Positions 8,712-19,104 of a stretch of DNA of 64,000 nucleotides are shown here, piece after piece. The notes under the pieces are model-generated. The model made no database searches and was not told the origin of the DNA. It worked only from the letters and a program-made list of their open reading frames with translations. Position 1 is the stretch's first letter. Each line of letters opens with the position of its first letter. The DNA comes from Lentisphaeria bacterium (lineage in GTDB: Bacteria; Verrucomicrobiota; Lentisphaeria; Victivallales; Victivallaceae), in NCBI GenBank assembly GCA_022009855.1, contig CP091727.1:4030001-4094000 (forward strand). Direction: 5' to 3'. Both the position numbers and the translations under genes were made by a program.

Positions 8712-9519
8712 ATGAATTTTTTTGACGGTCATTATTTCAGCTTGTACCACTCCTCTCCGGACTTCCGCGGAGAGTCCCACCATGTGCCGATCTATTACGG
8801 GATTCAGTACAATCATGCCGGGAAGCTATGGCTGCGGATCGATCATGGGGAACGCTTCGAAGTGGAAGGGGCATACGTCTTCATCAGCCATCCGGATGCA
8901 TTTTTCGAATATGGAAATATGCCCGGGGGAGACACGGCATCACAACTTTATCTGCTCTTACGGCGAGCGGGTGGAGGCGTATGTGAAGAGCGGGCTGCTG
9001 CCGATCGACAATCAGCATCCGCTGCGGAAGGTGCGCAATCCGGAGCGTTTTCTCGAGACGATGCTGCGGATCATGTCGCTTCTGCGTCATGCGGCGCCGG
9101 TGGTGCCGCCTCGGGCGGTGCTGCTCTATGAGGATCTGCTTCTGCAGATACAGGAGTCCGAGCCGGACGGACCGCCGGTCCCGGCGTTTCAGGAGGAGTA
9201 CTTCGGCCACCTGGTTTCCGAGGTACGCCGACATCCGGAAAGGGCGTGGGAGTTCTGCGTCGAGGCGCGGAAGCGGAACCTCACTCCGGCTCATTTCCGG
9301 CGGCTGTTCAAGGCGGTCTCCGGTCTTCCGCCGCAGCAGTTTCTGATTCAGTGCCGCCTGCAGCAGGCCGCCTCGTTGCTGGTCGGCACCGGGGAGCCGG
9401 TCGGCGTGATTGCCGAACGGGTGGGGATCGGCAATGAATTCTATTTTTCGCGGCTGTTCAAGGCGAAATACCGGATTTCGCCGCTCGAATATCGCCGGGA
9501 ATTCGCCGGGCGATACTGA
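8712..9519 (+). CDS. AraC-family transcriptional regulator (one frame break)
   Basis: About 269 residues. An N-terminal cupin-like sensing domain (HHVPIYYGIQYNHAGKLWLRI) is followed by a C-terminal AraC domain with two helix-turn-helix units: NLTPAHFRRLFKAVSGLPPQQFL and VGVIAERVGIGNEFYFSRLFK, ending ISPLEYRREF. The frame breaks at the G5 run 8925-8929; dropping one G links FFEYGNMPG to ETRHHNFICSYGERVE. Divergent from the fucose-isomerase-like operon, which it probably controls. A close paralogue lies at 58213-59005 with the same VPIYYGIQ(Y/F)N start, so the pair comes from duplication. Confidence 0.88.
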
Positions 9520-9567
9520 AAAAACTCTGCCGCTCCCCCGGAGTTCAGCGGGGCGCGGCGGAGAGTT
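9519..9567 (-). terminator. Terminator between convergent AraC and GH genes
   Basis: On the minus strand, AACTCTCCGCCGCGCCCC pairs with GGGGGAGCGGCAGAGTT (small mismatches) and is followed by TTTTTT. It follows the GH gene ending at 9580 and may also stop the AraC transcript from the other side. Confidence 0.6.
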
Positions 9568-9579
9568 GACGAAGTTCCG

Positions 9580-12500
9580 TCATTCGGCGGTCAGCTCAAA
9601 ACAGACGGAAATTTCCGGCTGTTTCGCCGTGTCGACGTCGAAGAGCAGAGTGCCGTTTTCCACCCGGAGCGGAATCTCTTCCCGCCGGGTTCCATCCAGT
9701 GCGAGAGCGTGCAGCTTGAAGCGGTCAGCCTGCGGGTGTTTCAGCGTGGCGCGGAACTTCCCGCTGCGCAGCATGGGGACGGGGTCGCCGTTCCGCCAGC
9801 CGTGCCAGAAGCCGCCGGTGTAGGAGATCTTCCCGTTGCGATTGGCCGGATAAGTGGAGAATACGAGCAGCATTTTCCGACTCGAGGAGAGCGCTTTCCC
9901 GTCCAGCGAAGTCAGCGCAATGCAGCCATCGGTGCTGGTCGATTCGATGGTGAAGTCGCCGAGTTTCGCCGAATCTCCCGCGGTGAGGCAGGCTCCTGGG
10001 TGCGCGGGGTGCGGACCTCCAGCTTCTTCTGCGGTGCGTAGAGCGTGAGTTCCCCGGTATCGCTCTGGTAGACGCCGCGTTGCGGATCGGAGAGGTTTCC
10101 CGGGGGAGCACGCCTTTTTTCCGCAGTGTCGGGTGAATTCCCGCTGCGCTGAACTTGCGGTCCCGGCCGCTTCCGGCGCCGATGGCGTCGTCGAGTTCGG
10201 GCTTGTAAAGTCCGTCGGTGCGTGTGGCGGGGAGGGCGAGGGTGACCGGTACGTCGCGCCGCACCCCTTCCGGACGTTCCGTGCCGGGGAAGGAGAGGCT
10301 GAATCCGGTCATCAGCGCAAGTTTGGTCTGTTCCGGTGAAACCGGCTGGAAATAGCGCAGGAGTTCCGGCGCGACTTCGAGCGAGACATTGTGACGGCTC
10401 GGCGTAACGTCACCCCGCATGAAGAGCGAGTAGAGGAGGATGTTCGACGCTCTCGCCACCGGATTGCTGCCGATTGCGAACGGTTCCAGCCGTTTCGGCT
10501 CCAGAAAGACCGGGTAGCTGTGCGGCAGCAGTGCGCGGAATCCCTGAAAGGCGGAATAGGCCCCCATGACCAGGCCGAATTCGTAGGAGTAGGGGTTGGG
10601 GATGCAATGGTTGGTTTCGGTGACGAAGTAGGGGCGGTCGGCGAATTTCGCCGCGGCGAGGTTGCGCCAGTAGAGGATGGAGCTTTCAATCGAGCTCTGC
10701 ATGGTGGCGGCCCGGGAGCCGCGGAATGCGTCCCGCTGCTGGTACAGATTGATTCCGATCGCGTGCGACCAGTAGCTGTGGCCGAGCGCAAACTGTGAAT
10801 AGCGGCTGCGGACGGCGTTGTCGCCAAACCAGACCGGCACGTCGAACTGGCCGACGAGGCCGGTGTATCCGAGTTCGCGTACCACCTGGGTGCAGAACTC
10901 CATCATCGCCATCTGGAGGCGGGTACAGCATTCGATGAAATCGCGGGAACGGGGGAGTCTTTGGCGCACTCAGAGAGCAGATAACGGGGGACGTGCACGG
11001 CGTCAAAATCGGTAAAATTGCTCTTCCACGCCCGGTTCAGGGAGGCGATGTCGGAATATTTCTTCTTCAGAAATTCCCGGAAACGGAGATCGAAGAGGGC
11101 GTACTCCTTCGGACCGACTTTGGTCCCCTTGAGGTTGGGCCAGAGGATGCAACCCTCTTCCTCGTTACTGAATTCGACACCGATCAGCTGGGGATCGTCC
11201 TTGAGTTTCATCCGGTGTACGGATTGACGGTGTCGAGGATGGTCGGGCGTTCTCCCGGAAGCGCGTTTTCGCCTCATCGGTCAGAAGGAGCAGGCCGATC
11301 CGGCGCGGATGGGAATCACTACGAGCGCTGCCCTGATGATCGTAGAGGAAATGTTTAGGTAGCAGCCCTGTTTTTTCAGCTCGGCCAGCAGAAACCAGTG
11401 GCGGTCGCGTTCCTCGCGGGTGCCGTGCCAGCATTCAGATTCAATGTGAAAACGGATGTGGTTCATGCCGAGAGCGCGGAAGGCGCGGGCGTATTCCCGG
11501 GCGAACCGTTCGAATTCATCCCGGTTCATCGCTGGCCTGTCTTTGAGATGTACGCCATCCCACCGCTTGTTGGTTGCGTAGGGATAGAGTCCCCGGAAGG
11601 GGAAGTTGCAGCCGAAGAAGCGGACCGGCGTGTCAGGGGCATTTTCGAAGACGGGGCGTCCCTCGGCGTCGAGAATCAACCGGCCGAACTTGCCGGCGGG
11701 GCGGGCACCGAGGCGGAGAAGTCCAGGGCAGTGCCGGGCTGAACGACGAGTTTGCCGAGCGCGGCGCGGTTCCAGCCGTTGCCGTCTTTCAGCGTAACGG
11801 TGGGCAGATAGCACTCCGCGAGATTCTGCCACGCCTGATGGCGCGGCGCCTGTTTCGTGGCACCGTATTGGAGAAACCAGCTTTCCGGAACCGGGGAAGA
11901 CTTTGATTGCCAGCGTGTTCTTGCCTTTTTTCAGTTCGAAGTCCACCGGGTGGTTGTCCGGCGAGAAGCGCCGGGTGCCGTTGCCTGCTTTGGCCAGGCG
12001 GCTGGTGGAGTAGAACTCCTTTCCGTTGCAGTAGAAGGTGAAATACCAGTCGGCGGCGAATCCGAGCCGGACGGTGCGGTCGCGGTCGCTGTCGATTTCG
12101 GTCATCAGAAGAATACAGCTGCGCGGCTCATGCTTCGGCATCAGCGGCAGACAGTCGATTTTCCCATTGACGGCGGTCACCTGGATCGGGAAAATTTCCG
12201 TCTCCCTCGCGGCCGTTGGCGGAGTAGAACCATTTGTCCGGAATCGTGGAGGGGCTTCCCGGTAGACGGAGGCGTTGACAAAGGCAGTCCAGCGGTCGGC
12301 GGGGAGCGGACTTGGTTCCCACTTTGGCGAGCTTTATGTTGCTCACCGTCACCGTGGTGTCGATGAAGTTGCCGAGATAGAAGGAGAGTGCGGTCGGTGC
12401 ATCGGCGGGGTACCCCGGCTTCCGGGTGAAGCGGAACGACCAGTCGTACTGGCGTTTTCCGGGATGAATCGTCAGCTTTTTACTATGAAAATTCGGATAG

Positions 12501-12820
12501 TGCGGCTTCTGACGGATTCCGGCGGCGACGACAAGTTCGGCGGCGCGGCCGGTCTCCACGGTGAAGGTGAGGCGGTAGTCCTGCCCTTCTTCGAGCGGGA
12601 CGAGTTTGTAGAGCAGCACTCTGCCCCATTCCGCCTTCCGGAGCGGAATGTTCAGGCGCAGGGCGTTGTTGCGGAAGTACTCTTTTCGCGGGGTATTTAC
12701 CCGGAACTCCGGATGAACCCAGCAACGCCAGCTCTCCCAGTTCATTGTTTTCGGCAGAAGATTCTCCGCCGGCAGGAGGAGCGCGAAAAATGCGGCAAGG
12801 AAAAGGAACCGTTGTTTCAT
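9580..12820 (-). CDS. Large secreted clan GH-A glycoside hydrolase (about nine frame breaks)
   Basis: Restored length is about 1,080 residues. Signal peptide MKQRFLFLAAFFALLLPAEN, then a carbohydrate-binding-like beta domain (to about 230), a GH2-type sugar-binding region with FAADWYFTFYCNGKEF, then a TIM barrel beginning PVRFFGCNFPFRGLYPY. Acid/base candidate is in GVEFSNEEEG and nucleophile in YFVTETNHC. A C-terminal beta region contains GELTLYAP and ends PEISVCFELTAE. Breaks are at homopolymers near 12301, 11893, 11698, 11349, 11248, 11212, 10951, 10102 and 9995. The same layout occurs in the gene at 29701-32965, which supports reading it as one gene. It lies downstream of the pseudopilin at 12854-13610. 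The glycan is unknown. Confidence 0.78.
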
Positions 12821-12853
12821 GCAAAACCCTTTCTGTTAGGTAGGTGGAAATAA

Positions 12854-13610
12854 TCAGAGGAACTGACGGAAAAATTTGTTTTTATCGTACATTTTTTTAA
12901 TGTGGAAGAGCGAAGCCAGCTCGGACTGGTCCCGGGCGGAAGCACTCATATCCAGATGGAGAACATTGGCGTTGCCGCCGTGGCGGGTGATCAACAGTCC
13001 CTTGTCGCTGGTGTCGGTCGCATAATTGTCGTTGATGACGCAGTAGGCATGACGGCTGGTTCCCTGCATGGAGTCACCGGCGATGATGGTCCGGCTGCTG
13101 CCTTTGACGATGTAGCCGAGCGAATCGTCCGCCCGTAGAATGGAATTGCGTTTGGTCGCTTCGACCAGGGGTGCGGCGGCCGCCGTACGTTGCGCTCAGT
13201 CCGAAGGTCTGGTGGACGATCATGCCGTACCCGCTACCGAGTCTGAAATCTTCGGTGCAGCGGTAGGGTTTGGTTTTGCTCACGTTTTTTTCGACGTTGT
13301 AGGAGCGGAGGGACTCGTCGACGGCGACCTCTTTACGGGTCATATCGTTGGACTGGGTCAGCAGAATCGTGCCGACCCACGGAACCCGATAGGGGTCGTC
13401 CAGAAAGTAGAGCGGTGCGGGAAAGTAGTCGTTGAAACTGTCCGCATAGACCGTCAAGGCGAATCCGGTCTGCTTGAGATTGCTCATGCAGCTGATCGCG
13501 GAGGCGCGCTGCCTCGCCTGATTCAGCGCCGGCAGCAGCATCGCGGCGAGGATTGCGATGATTGCGATCACGATGAGGAGTTCGATAAGGGTAAAAGGAT
13601 GTTTTTTCAT
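12854..13610 (-). CDS. Pseudopilin-like protein with prepilin N-terminus (one frame break)
   Basis: About 252 residues. The class III-type prepilin signal MKKHPFTLIELLIVIAIIAI is followed by LAAMLLPALNQARQRA; processing by a prepilin peptidase at the F-T junction is expected and the hydrophobic helix would anchor it. The soluble part has the SCMSNLKQ motif typical of this family and ends with RHGGNANVLHLDM, an H-X9-D element in which the usual DG glycine is Met. Removing one base at the G4 run 13168-13171 joins the two frames. It precedes the GH gene at 12820 with a 33-bp gap, so co-transcription is likely; the AraC gene at 13986 is divergent. Confidence 0.82.
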
Positions 13611-13985
13611 GCGGCGGGTTACTCCTGTGGAAATTTGATTTTGTGACGGGCGAATTTGTACTTCACGAATGGTTTCACCGTTTCATCATTTTTTCTCCTG
13701 CGTTCCACCCCCGGGAGAATGATACCCGGAAAGAGGAGGATTCATTTCGGCAGCCGGGGGCCGGAGAGCGAATTCGGAGTGATTAAATTTTATTCTGTTA
13801 TGATTCCGGCGGGATACTCTGAAGAGCAGAAAGTTTTCGCCTTGCATGGAAGGAAGCGGTAAAGTGGGGGAGTGGCGTCATTTTTTTCTCGAATTCTTGT
13901 TTTCCGTCGTTCCTGCTTCTATATTAATTATACATGAAAAAGTTCCGGCAGGGAATGTACAAACAAGTCGAAAGATTATACTTTT
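13611..13985. promoter_or_regulatory. Divergent intergenic region, pseudopilin-GH operon versus AraC gene
   Basis: A 375-bp spacer without a credible gene. Its AT-rich right half (13910-13985) holds TATATTAATTATACATG and TGTACAAACAAGTCGAAAGATTATACTTTT directly before the AraC start. The TATACT at 13979-13984 ends only two bases before the ATG at 13986, which would give a leaderless transcript if used. Confidence 0.35.
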
Positions 13986-14793
13986 ATGATTCTGGAGGAT
14001 AAAAGGAGTTTTTCCGGCTTCACGCAGGCTTGCGGCTGCATCTGAGCCATTTTCACGACAATGTTTCCGCCGTGCATAATTTTCACTCCTGCCATCCGGT
14101 GAACCGCCTTCTCTACATCCGGGAATATGCCGGAAACTCCGCCTACATCTACGATTATCGGGCCGACCGCAAATTCCTGATGCGGGAACATCGCCTCTAC
14201 TTCTACCCCTGTTTCCGGGAGATCGACATCTTTCAGGAACGGAATCTCGCGTACCGTTCGATCCATTTCAATCTGGAGCTGTTCGGGGGCGGAGACCTGT
14301 TTGCCGGCGGCCCGGTTCGCGAACTGGACTGCGGGATGGCGGAGGCGGTGGCGGCGCTGCCCGCGGAACCGTGGTCGGTCCGGGACTGCTGCCGCTTCAA
14401 CGCGGTGTTGAACGAGTTGATCGCCGGCCTGCTGGAGGGGGCGAGGAGAGTTCCCGCAACCCGATGCTCAAAAACGCCCGTTACCGGGAGCTGCTCGATT
14501 ATGTAAATGAGTATCTCTCCGCCGAGTTGACCGTGGAGGAGCTTGCCTCGTTCATGAACATGGGCCGTGAGATCTTCTCGCGCAAGTTCCGTGCGGACTT
14601 CGGGGTCGCGCCGAAGGAGTTTCTGACGCGGATGCTGCTGCGGCGCGCCTCCGATCTCCTGCTTACGCCGAACATCCGGGTGAAGGAGGTGGCGGCCCGG
14701 TTGAAGTTCCGGAACGAATTTTACTTTTCCCGCTTTTTCCGGAAGCACACCAACATTCCGCCGGGGGAATATCGCCGATTCTACCGCGAGTAG
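13986..14793 (+). CDS. AraC-family transcriptional regulator (two frame breaks)
   Basis: About 269 residues. The N-terminal sensing domain contains SCHPVNRLLYIREYAG and FYPCFREIDIFQ; the C-terminal DNA-binding domain contains LTVEELASFMNMGREIFSRKF and IRVKEVAARLKFRNEFYFSRFF, ending PPGEYRRFYRE. The N-terminal piece from ATG 13986 (MILEDKRSF) joins the rest if one T is added to the run at 14009-14013; a second break is the G5 run at 14437-14441, one G short. Its closest relative is the AraC gene at 19105-19924, sharing HPVNRLL, YF(Y/M)PCFRE and the FSRFF helix. Likely regulator of the divergent pseudopilin-GH pair. Confidence 0.85.
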
Positions 14794-14826
14794 CCGGGAG
14801 AATCGACGAAAAACTGTACCGCAGTC

Positions 14827-15611
14827 TCATTCCCAGGTTCCGGCGAAGGAAAGCACTTTGGTTCCGGTGTAAGGCGCGGTTTTCACACTGCCGTTCTTGA
14901 ACAGAATGTTTGTGCTTCGATTGTGGTTCCAGCCGAAAGAACTCTCATTGTCCAGCTGAATCTGTACGCTTGAAAGCTGGGCGAGGCTGGAGCGGATCCA
15001 GTTGCCGGTCGCGTTGCTCCAGTCTTTATCCACCATGATGGCGGCGTTGTTGAGGATGCGGTTGAGGCGGCGATGGTATTTCTTGGAGGTTCCGAGCATC
15101 TCCGCCGTGAGCCATCCGCCGTTGTCGTCGTAGACGGCGATGAGCGGGGAATAGCTCGGCAGAAAGGGGAGGGCCGCCGGGGTGGAACCACCATTCCAGG
15201 ACGGGGAAGCGACCGGCGACGCGCTCATCGAGGGGCAGAAGAGGATCCCGCGGGGCTGGTCGTAGGCGCCTGCGGAATACGGAATCCCGGTATCGGTGTT
15301 GGCGAAATTCCAGGTGTGATCCGGCGTGGTTTTCAGATAGGGTTCGATGTCCCGGCTCCAGCTGGCGGCGTAGTTGGCCTGCGGCATCCAGTCGCCGTAG
15401 TCCCCCGCATAGAGCATGAACCCGTTGTAGACCTGTCGCAAATTGCCGATACAGGTGGCGCGTCTGCCCGCCTCACGCGCCCGGTTGAGCGCCGGCAGCA
15501 GCATCGCCGCCAGAATGGCGATGATCGCAATCACGATGAGGAGTTCGATCAGGGTAAAAGCGGTCGATTTCGGGGGCGGGCCGGAGAAAGAACGGAATGC
15601 TTCGAAATCAT
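14827..15611 (-). CDS. Pseudopilin-like protein, apparently fused to the upstream decarboxylase-like gene
   Basis: About 261 residues if started at ATG 15611, which follows AGGAGGAG and AAAA. The prepilin segment AFTLIELLIVIAIIAILAAM and PALNRAREAGRRATCIGNLRQ is followed by a soluble domain ending WNHNRSTNILFKNG, an H-X9-NG variant of the H-X9-DG element. In the sequence as given the frame is open through the preceding CMD domain (to 15990), which makes a fusion of about 390 residues. Adding one A at the A5 run near 15611-15616 and one C at the C5 run near 15575 would instead give two genes overlapping by ATGA, with the strong ribosome site in the right place. I favour two genes. Confidence 0.65.
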
Positions 15612-15990
15612 TTTTCTCCTCCTCATGGGTTTCCTGAAAGATCTGATTGGCGACGAAGGTTCCGTTGACGGCGGCGGGAAATCCGGCGTAGACGGCGAGC
15701 TGAAGCATCACTTCGAGGATCTCCTCTTTCGTGCATCCGGCGCAGAGGGCGGCGCGGATGTGGCCGGCGAGTTCGGTCTCCAGCCCGCCGCGGGCGGCGA
15801 GCGCCGAGATGATGACCAGCTCACGGGTCTTGAGGTCGAGGCCGGGGCGGGAATGAATGTCGCCGAAGGCGAACTCCACGATCGCATCGGCCAGCGCGGG
15901 GGAAATTTTTTTCAGACGCGGCACGATGGTGGAACGGTCGAAAAGCCCCTTTCTCCGGGCGGCGCCTTTCCGGTAACGTTGTGTGGGCAT
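15610..15990 (-). CDS. Carboxymuconolactone decarboxylase (AhpD-like) domain protein
   Basis: About 126 residues, with start at 15990 (AAAGGAGG 5-6 bases upstream). The CMD/AhpD fold is seen from LKTRELVIISALAARGG through ELAGHIRAALCAGCTKEEILEV to AAVNGTFVANQIFQE. Members act as small peroxidatic or decarboxylating enzymes and often use a CxxC pair; only a single Cys pair spaced by Ala-Gly-free residues (ALCAGC) is present here, which is C-x-x-C. The frame continues without a stop into the pseudopilin next to it, probably through missing bases. Upstream lies the glycyl radical activase on the same strand, ending at 16022. Confidence 0.7.
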
Positions 15991-16021
15991 GGGGTCCTCC
16001 TTTGAACTTGCTGGTGATGAA

Positions 16022-16917
16022 TTAATGAATAACATTCAGGTGAAACGACTTGAGAATTCCGGCGATATGTTCCATCTCCGCCGGGGCGGGGGAGGGACGT
16101 CCGGCAGCGTGTCGGGGTGATCCACCGCCCGGTAGCGGTCATGTGCGAGCGAGTGATAGGGCAGCAGCCGGATTCCGGAGAGGTGCGCAAGGCCGGCGAG
16201 GAATCGTCCGGCACCGGTGATCGCCGCGTCGGAATTGTTGATGCCGGGAATGATCGGCATGCGGATTTCAATCAGCTTGCCGGTGGCGTCAAGTTTCCGG
16301 AGATTCTCGAGGATCCGGGAGTTGGAGACGCCGGTCGCCCGGCGGTGCGTTTCCGGATCGATCTCTTTGAGGTCGTAGAGAAAGAGATCCGTGACCGGCA
16401 GGACCGTTTCAAAGGCGCTCCACGGCACGCAGCCGCAGGTGTCCACCGCGCAGGAGACCCCTTCGCGATGCAGCAGCTGAAAGAGTTCGGCGCAGAACTC
16501 CGGCTGCAACAGCGGTTCGCCGCCGGAGACGGTGACGCCGCCGCCGGAATGACGGTAGAAGGCGCGGTCTTCGAGTGCGGCGCGTGCCGCCTCCTGCGTT
16601 GAAATTGACCGGCCGTAGAGGATCAGCGCATCGTTGAGACAGGCGGGAACACACTTTCCGCAGGCGGTGCACCGGGTCCGGTCGATCCGGTGAATTCCTC
16701 CGGTGAAGAGGTGGGCGCCGTTCGGACAGGCGGCGGCGCACCGGCCGCATACGGTGCAGCGGCGTGTGAGCAGACCGAGTTCCGGTTCCGGCCGGACGCT
16801 CTCCGGATTGTGACACCAAAGACAGCGCAGAGGACACCCCTTGAGAAAGAGAGTTGTCCGGATGCCCGGGCCATCGTGGACGGCAAACCGTTTAATATCC
16901 ACCAGTGTCGCGTTCAT
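16022..16917 (-). CDS. Glycyl radical enzyme activating enzyme, radical SAM (one frame break)
   Basis: About 298 residues. Radical SAM motif CPLRCLWC at about residue 30 binds the catalytic [4Fe-4S] and S-adenosylmethionine; the enzyme abstracts H from the partner's glycine. Two extra ferredoxin-like clusters are given by CTVCGRCAAACP and CTACGKCVPACL, typical of activases for PFL2-type enzymes. The GGEPLL motif and DLFLYDLKEIDP are also present. The last residues, AEMEHIAGILKSFHLNVIH, are recovered by adding one C to the C5 run near 16088. The start at 16917 overlaps the stop of the glycyl radical enzyme as ATGA, so the pair is translationally coupled. Confidence 0.9.
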
Positions 16918-18978
16918 CCTGCAATCGCTCCCGCCTGATCGATGAAGGTCTGCTGTGCCTCGGGGGAGATCGGTGAAACGGACGTTCCAGCCGCAGACGC
17001 GCACCTGCAGGTTGCGGTAGTTTTCCGGATGAAGCTGTGCATCGTGGAGCGTCTCCACGTCGAAGATGTTGAACTGCAGCCCCGAACCGCCTTCGGCGAT
17101 AAAGGTGCGGATGACTGCCGCAATTGCCGTGATGCCGTCAGTGCCCTGCACGGCGCTCGGGTGGAGCATCAGATCGAGGCAGGTGCCGCAGGGAAAGGCG
17201 GCGAGATCGAGCTTGACCACCGATTCCATCAGAGCGGTGATGCCGTTGCGGTCCATGGAGATGCAGGCGTCGAGATTTTTTCGCCACCGGGGTTCCGGCA
17301 TTCCGTCCATCGGGCAGGGCGCCGATCAGCTTGCCCCGTTCGACCACCATCTGGCCGTAGAGTGAGGCGAAGAAACGGCCGCCGCGCCGGTTGGGTGCCT
17401 CGTTGATGAGCGGTGCGACGAAGCGGGTAAGTTCGACGGCGAGCCGGTCGGCGGCGGGATCGTTGTTGCCCCACTTCGGCGCGCGGTTCCGGGCGAGAAG
17501 CTGAAGAGTTTCATACCCTTTCCAGTCGGCGGCGAGGGCTTTCCGGAGTTCGTCGAGAGTGCAGAGTTTTTCCTGATAGACCAGATATTCGACGGCGGCG
17601 AGGGAATCGACCGCTTCGGGCAGATAGCTCACCACGCAGGCGGTGGAGTTGTACTTCGCTCCACCTTCGGTGATGTCGCGCCCTTTGCTGATGCAGTCGG
17701 CGAGAGTGGCCGAAAGCAACGGAGCGGGATTGATTTCCGGCCAGATCGATTCACAGCGGCGCTGCTGTTCCTCCATGTAGCGGATTTCCCGTGCGATCCG
17801 TCGGAAACAGGCCTGTTTGAGCTCCTCGAAGGTGGCGTATGCGCCTCTTTCTTCGAGGAAGAGGGCGACCGCCTGCGGCAGAAAGAAGTGGGTCGCGCCG
17901 GAGCAGGAGATCTCCCGGCCGAAGACCGCCGGTTCGTAACAGCCGACCGGAATACAGCGCCGGGCGTCCTCCGGAGTGCGTCCGTGGCGGATCAGTCCTT
18001 CCACGACCAGCGGATAGTTGAGCGAGACGATGGCGGTACGGCCGTCGCGGATGTTCCGAGCGACGAGTTCGAGGAAGGCTTGCGGCGTTTCCGGCGTGAG
18101 CAGAAGCGAAAGTTTGGGATCCACCGTATTGAGTTCATAATAGGTCTCCAGCGCGAGCATGGAGAGTTCGTTGATTTCCGGGCCGAAGCAGAAATTTTAC
18201 CGAACCGCTTTCCCTGCCATTTGGCGTAGAAGGCGATCCAGAAGTATTTGATCAGCTCCTTCGCCGACTCCCGGGTCAGCCGACCGGCGGCGAGGTCATC
18301 GCGGTAGAAGTTCAAGTAGAGCCGGTCGAACCAACCCATCGTGCGGACCTCTTCGCCCTCCATCTCCTGCAGGTCGTGGTAGAGCAGCGCGATCTGGAAC
18401 GCTTCACGCAAGGTCTGCGGCGGCCGGTGGGCGAGTGCTTCGAGCGCGGGGTTGTCCGATGCCCGCCCGAGTCGCTCGCAGAGGATGGCTGCCCCTTCGC
18501 ACACCATGGCGGCGGCGCGGTGAAACGGGGTGTCGCCACCCTGTTCCGCCCGGCGCTTGAGGCCGGGAAATCCGAGAGAAAGGATCGACTCCCAGTCCGG
18601 ACAGGTGTGGCTGGTGTCGACGCAGTAGTGGCAGGCGTGTTCCTCCAGATCGGTCTTGGAACACCAGCCGTCGGCCTGGAAGCCGAACTCCTGCCGCCAC
18701 ATTTCGTTGCCCCACTGCCGCCGCAGTTGCAGGAACAGTTCGCCGCCATCCACCTTGCTGGCGAAAAAGTTGTCCTTTTCCGGCGCGATGCGTGCTTTTT
18801 CGCAGATGAGGCGCATCAATCTCGCGCGGATGAGGATGCGCGGTTCGCCGGGGTGACGTCGCAGCTCCGTTTCGAACTCTTTCCGGAGGGCTTCCGGAGA
18901 AAGCCCGCTTGCCGGATCGTATTGCACTGATTCGTACTGTTTTTCCAGACGGGGTCTGGCATCGTTGAACCGTTCCAT
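16914..18978 (-). CDS. Glycyl radical enzyme of the pyruvate formate-lyase superfamily, substrate unassigned (three frame breaks)
   Basis: About 688 residues. The thiyl-radical site IPVGCYEPAV carries Cys-x-Glu as in diol dehydratases and C-N or C-C lyases; PFL itself has two adjacent cysteines. The glycyl radical loop near the C-terminus is VRVCGWNVRF. Length is below CutC or PFL (about 760-850). Breaks: T4 at 18195-18198 (one short), T6 at 17276-17281 (one extra), G5 at 16962-16966 (one extra). The start at 18978 follows GGGAGG. Oxygen-sensitive, so an anaerobic lifestyle is implied. It is coupled to its activase and divergent from an AraC regulator. GCxE suggests a dehydratase or related eliminase; no more can be said. 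Confidence 0.88.
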
Positions 18979-19038
18979 GATGTATCGCCTCCCGGGCAGA
19001 TTTTTTTTTGACGGTGTCTTGTATTTTTGCTTTTTCAT

Positions 19039-19044
19039 ATTATA
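19039..19044 (-). promoter_or_regulatory. -10 element of the glycyl radical enzyme operon
   Basis: TATAAT on the minus strand, about 60 bases before the start at 18978. No TTGACA-like -35 is present at the right distance, which fits activation by the divergent AraC protein. TGTACGAAAAAATATACTTTTTTG just before the AraC start resembles the sequence before the paralogous AraC gene at 13986. Confidence 0.45.
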
Positions 19045-19104
19045 CTTTAAAAAGGGAAAAAGAGAATGCATAAATCTGTACGAAAAAATATACTTTTTTG
19101 ACAA

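Noticed and set aside
13656..13862. 68-codon plus-strand frame in the AraC/pseudopilin spacer
   Set aside because: No ribosome site, no family resemblance and located in a divergent promoter region.
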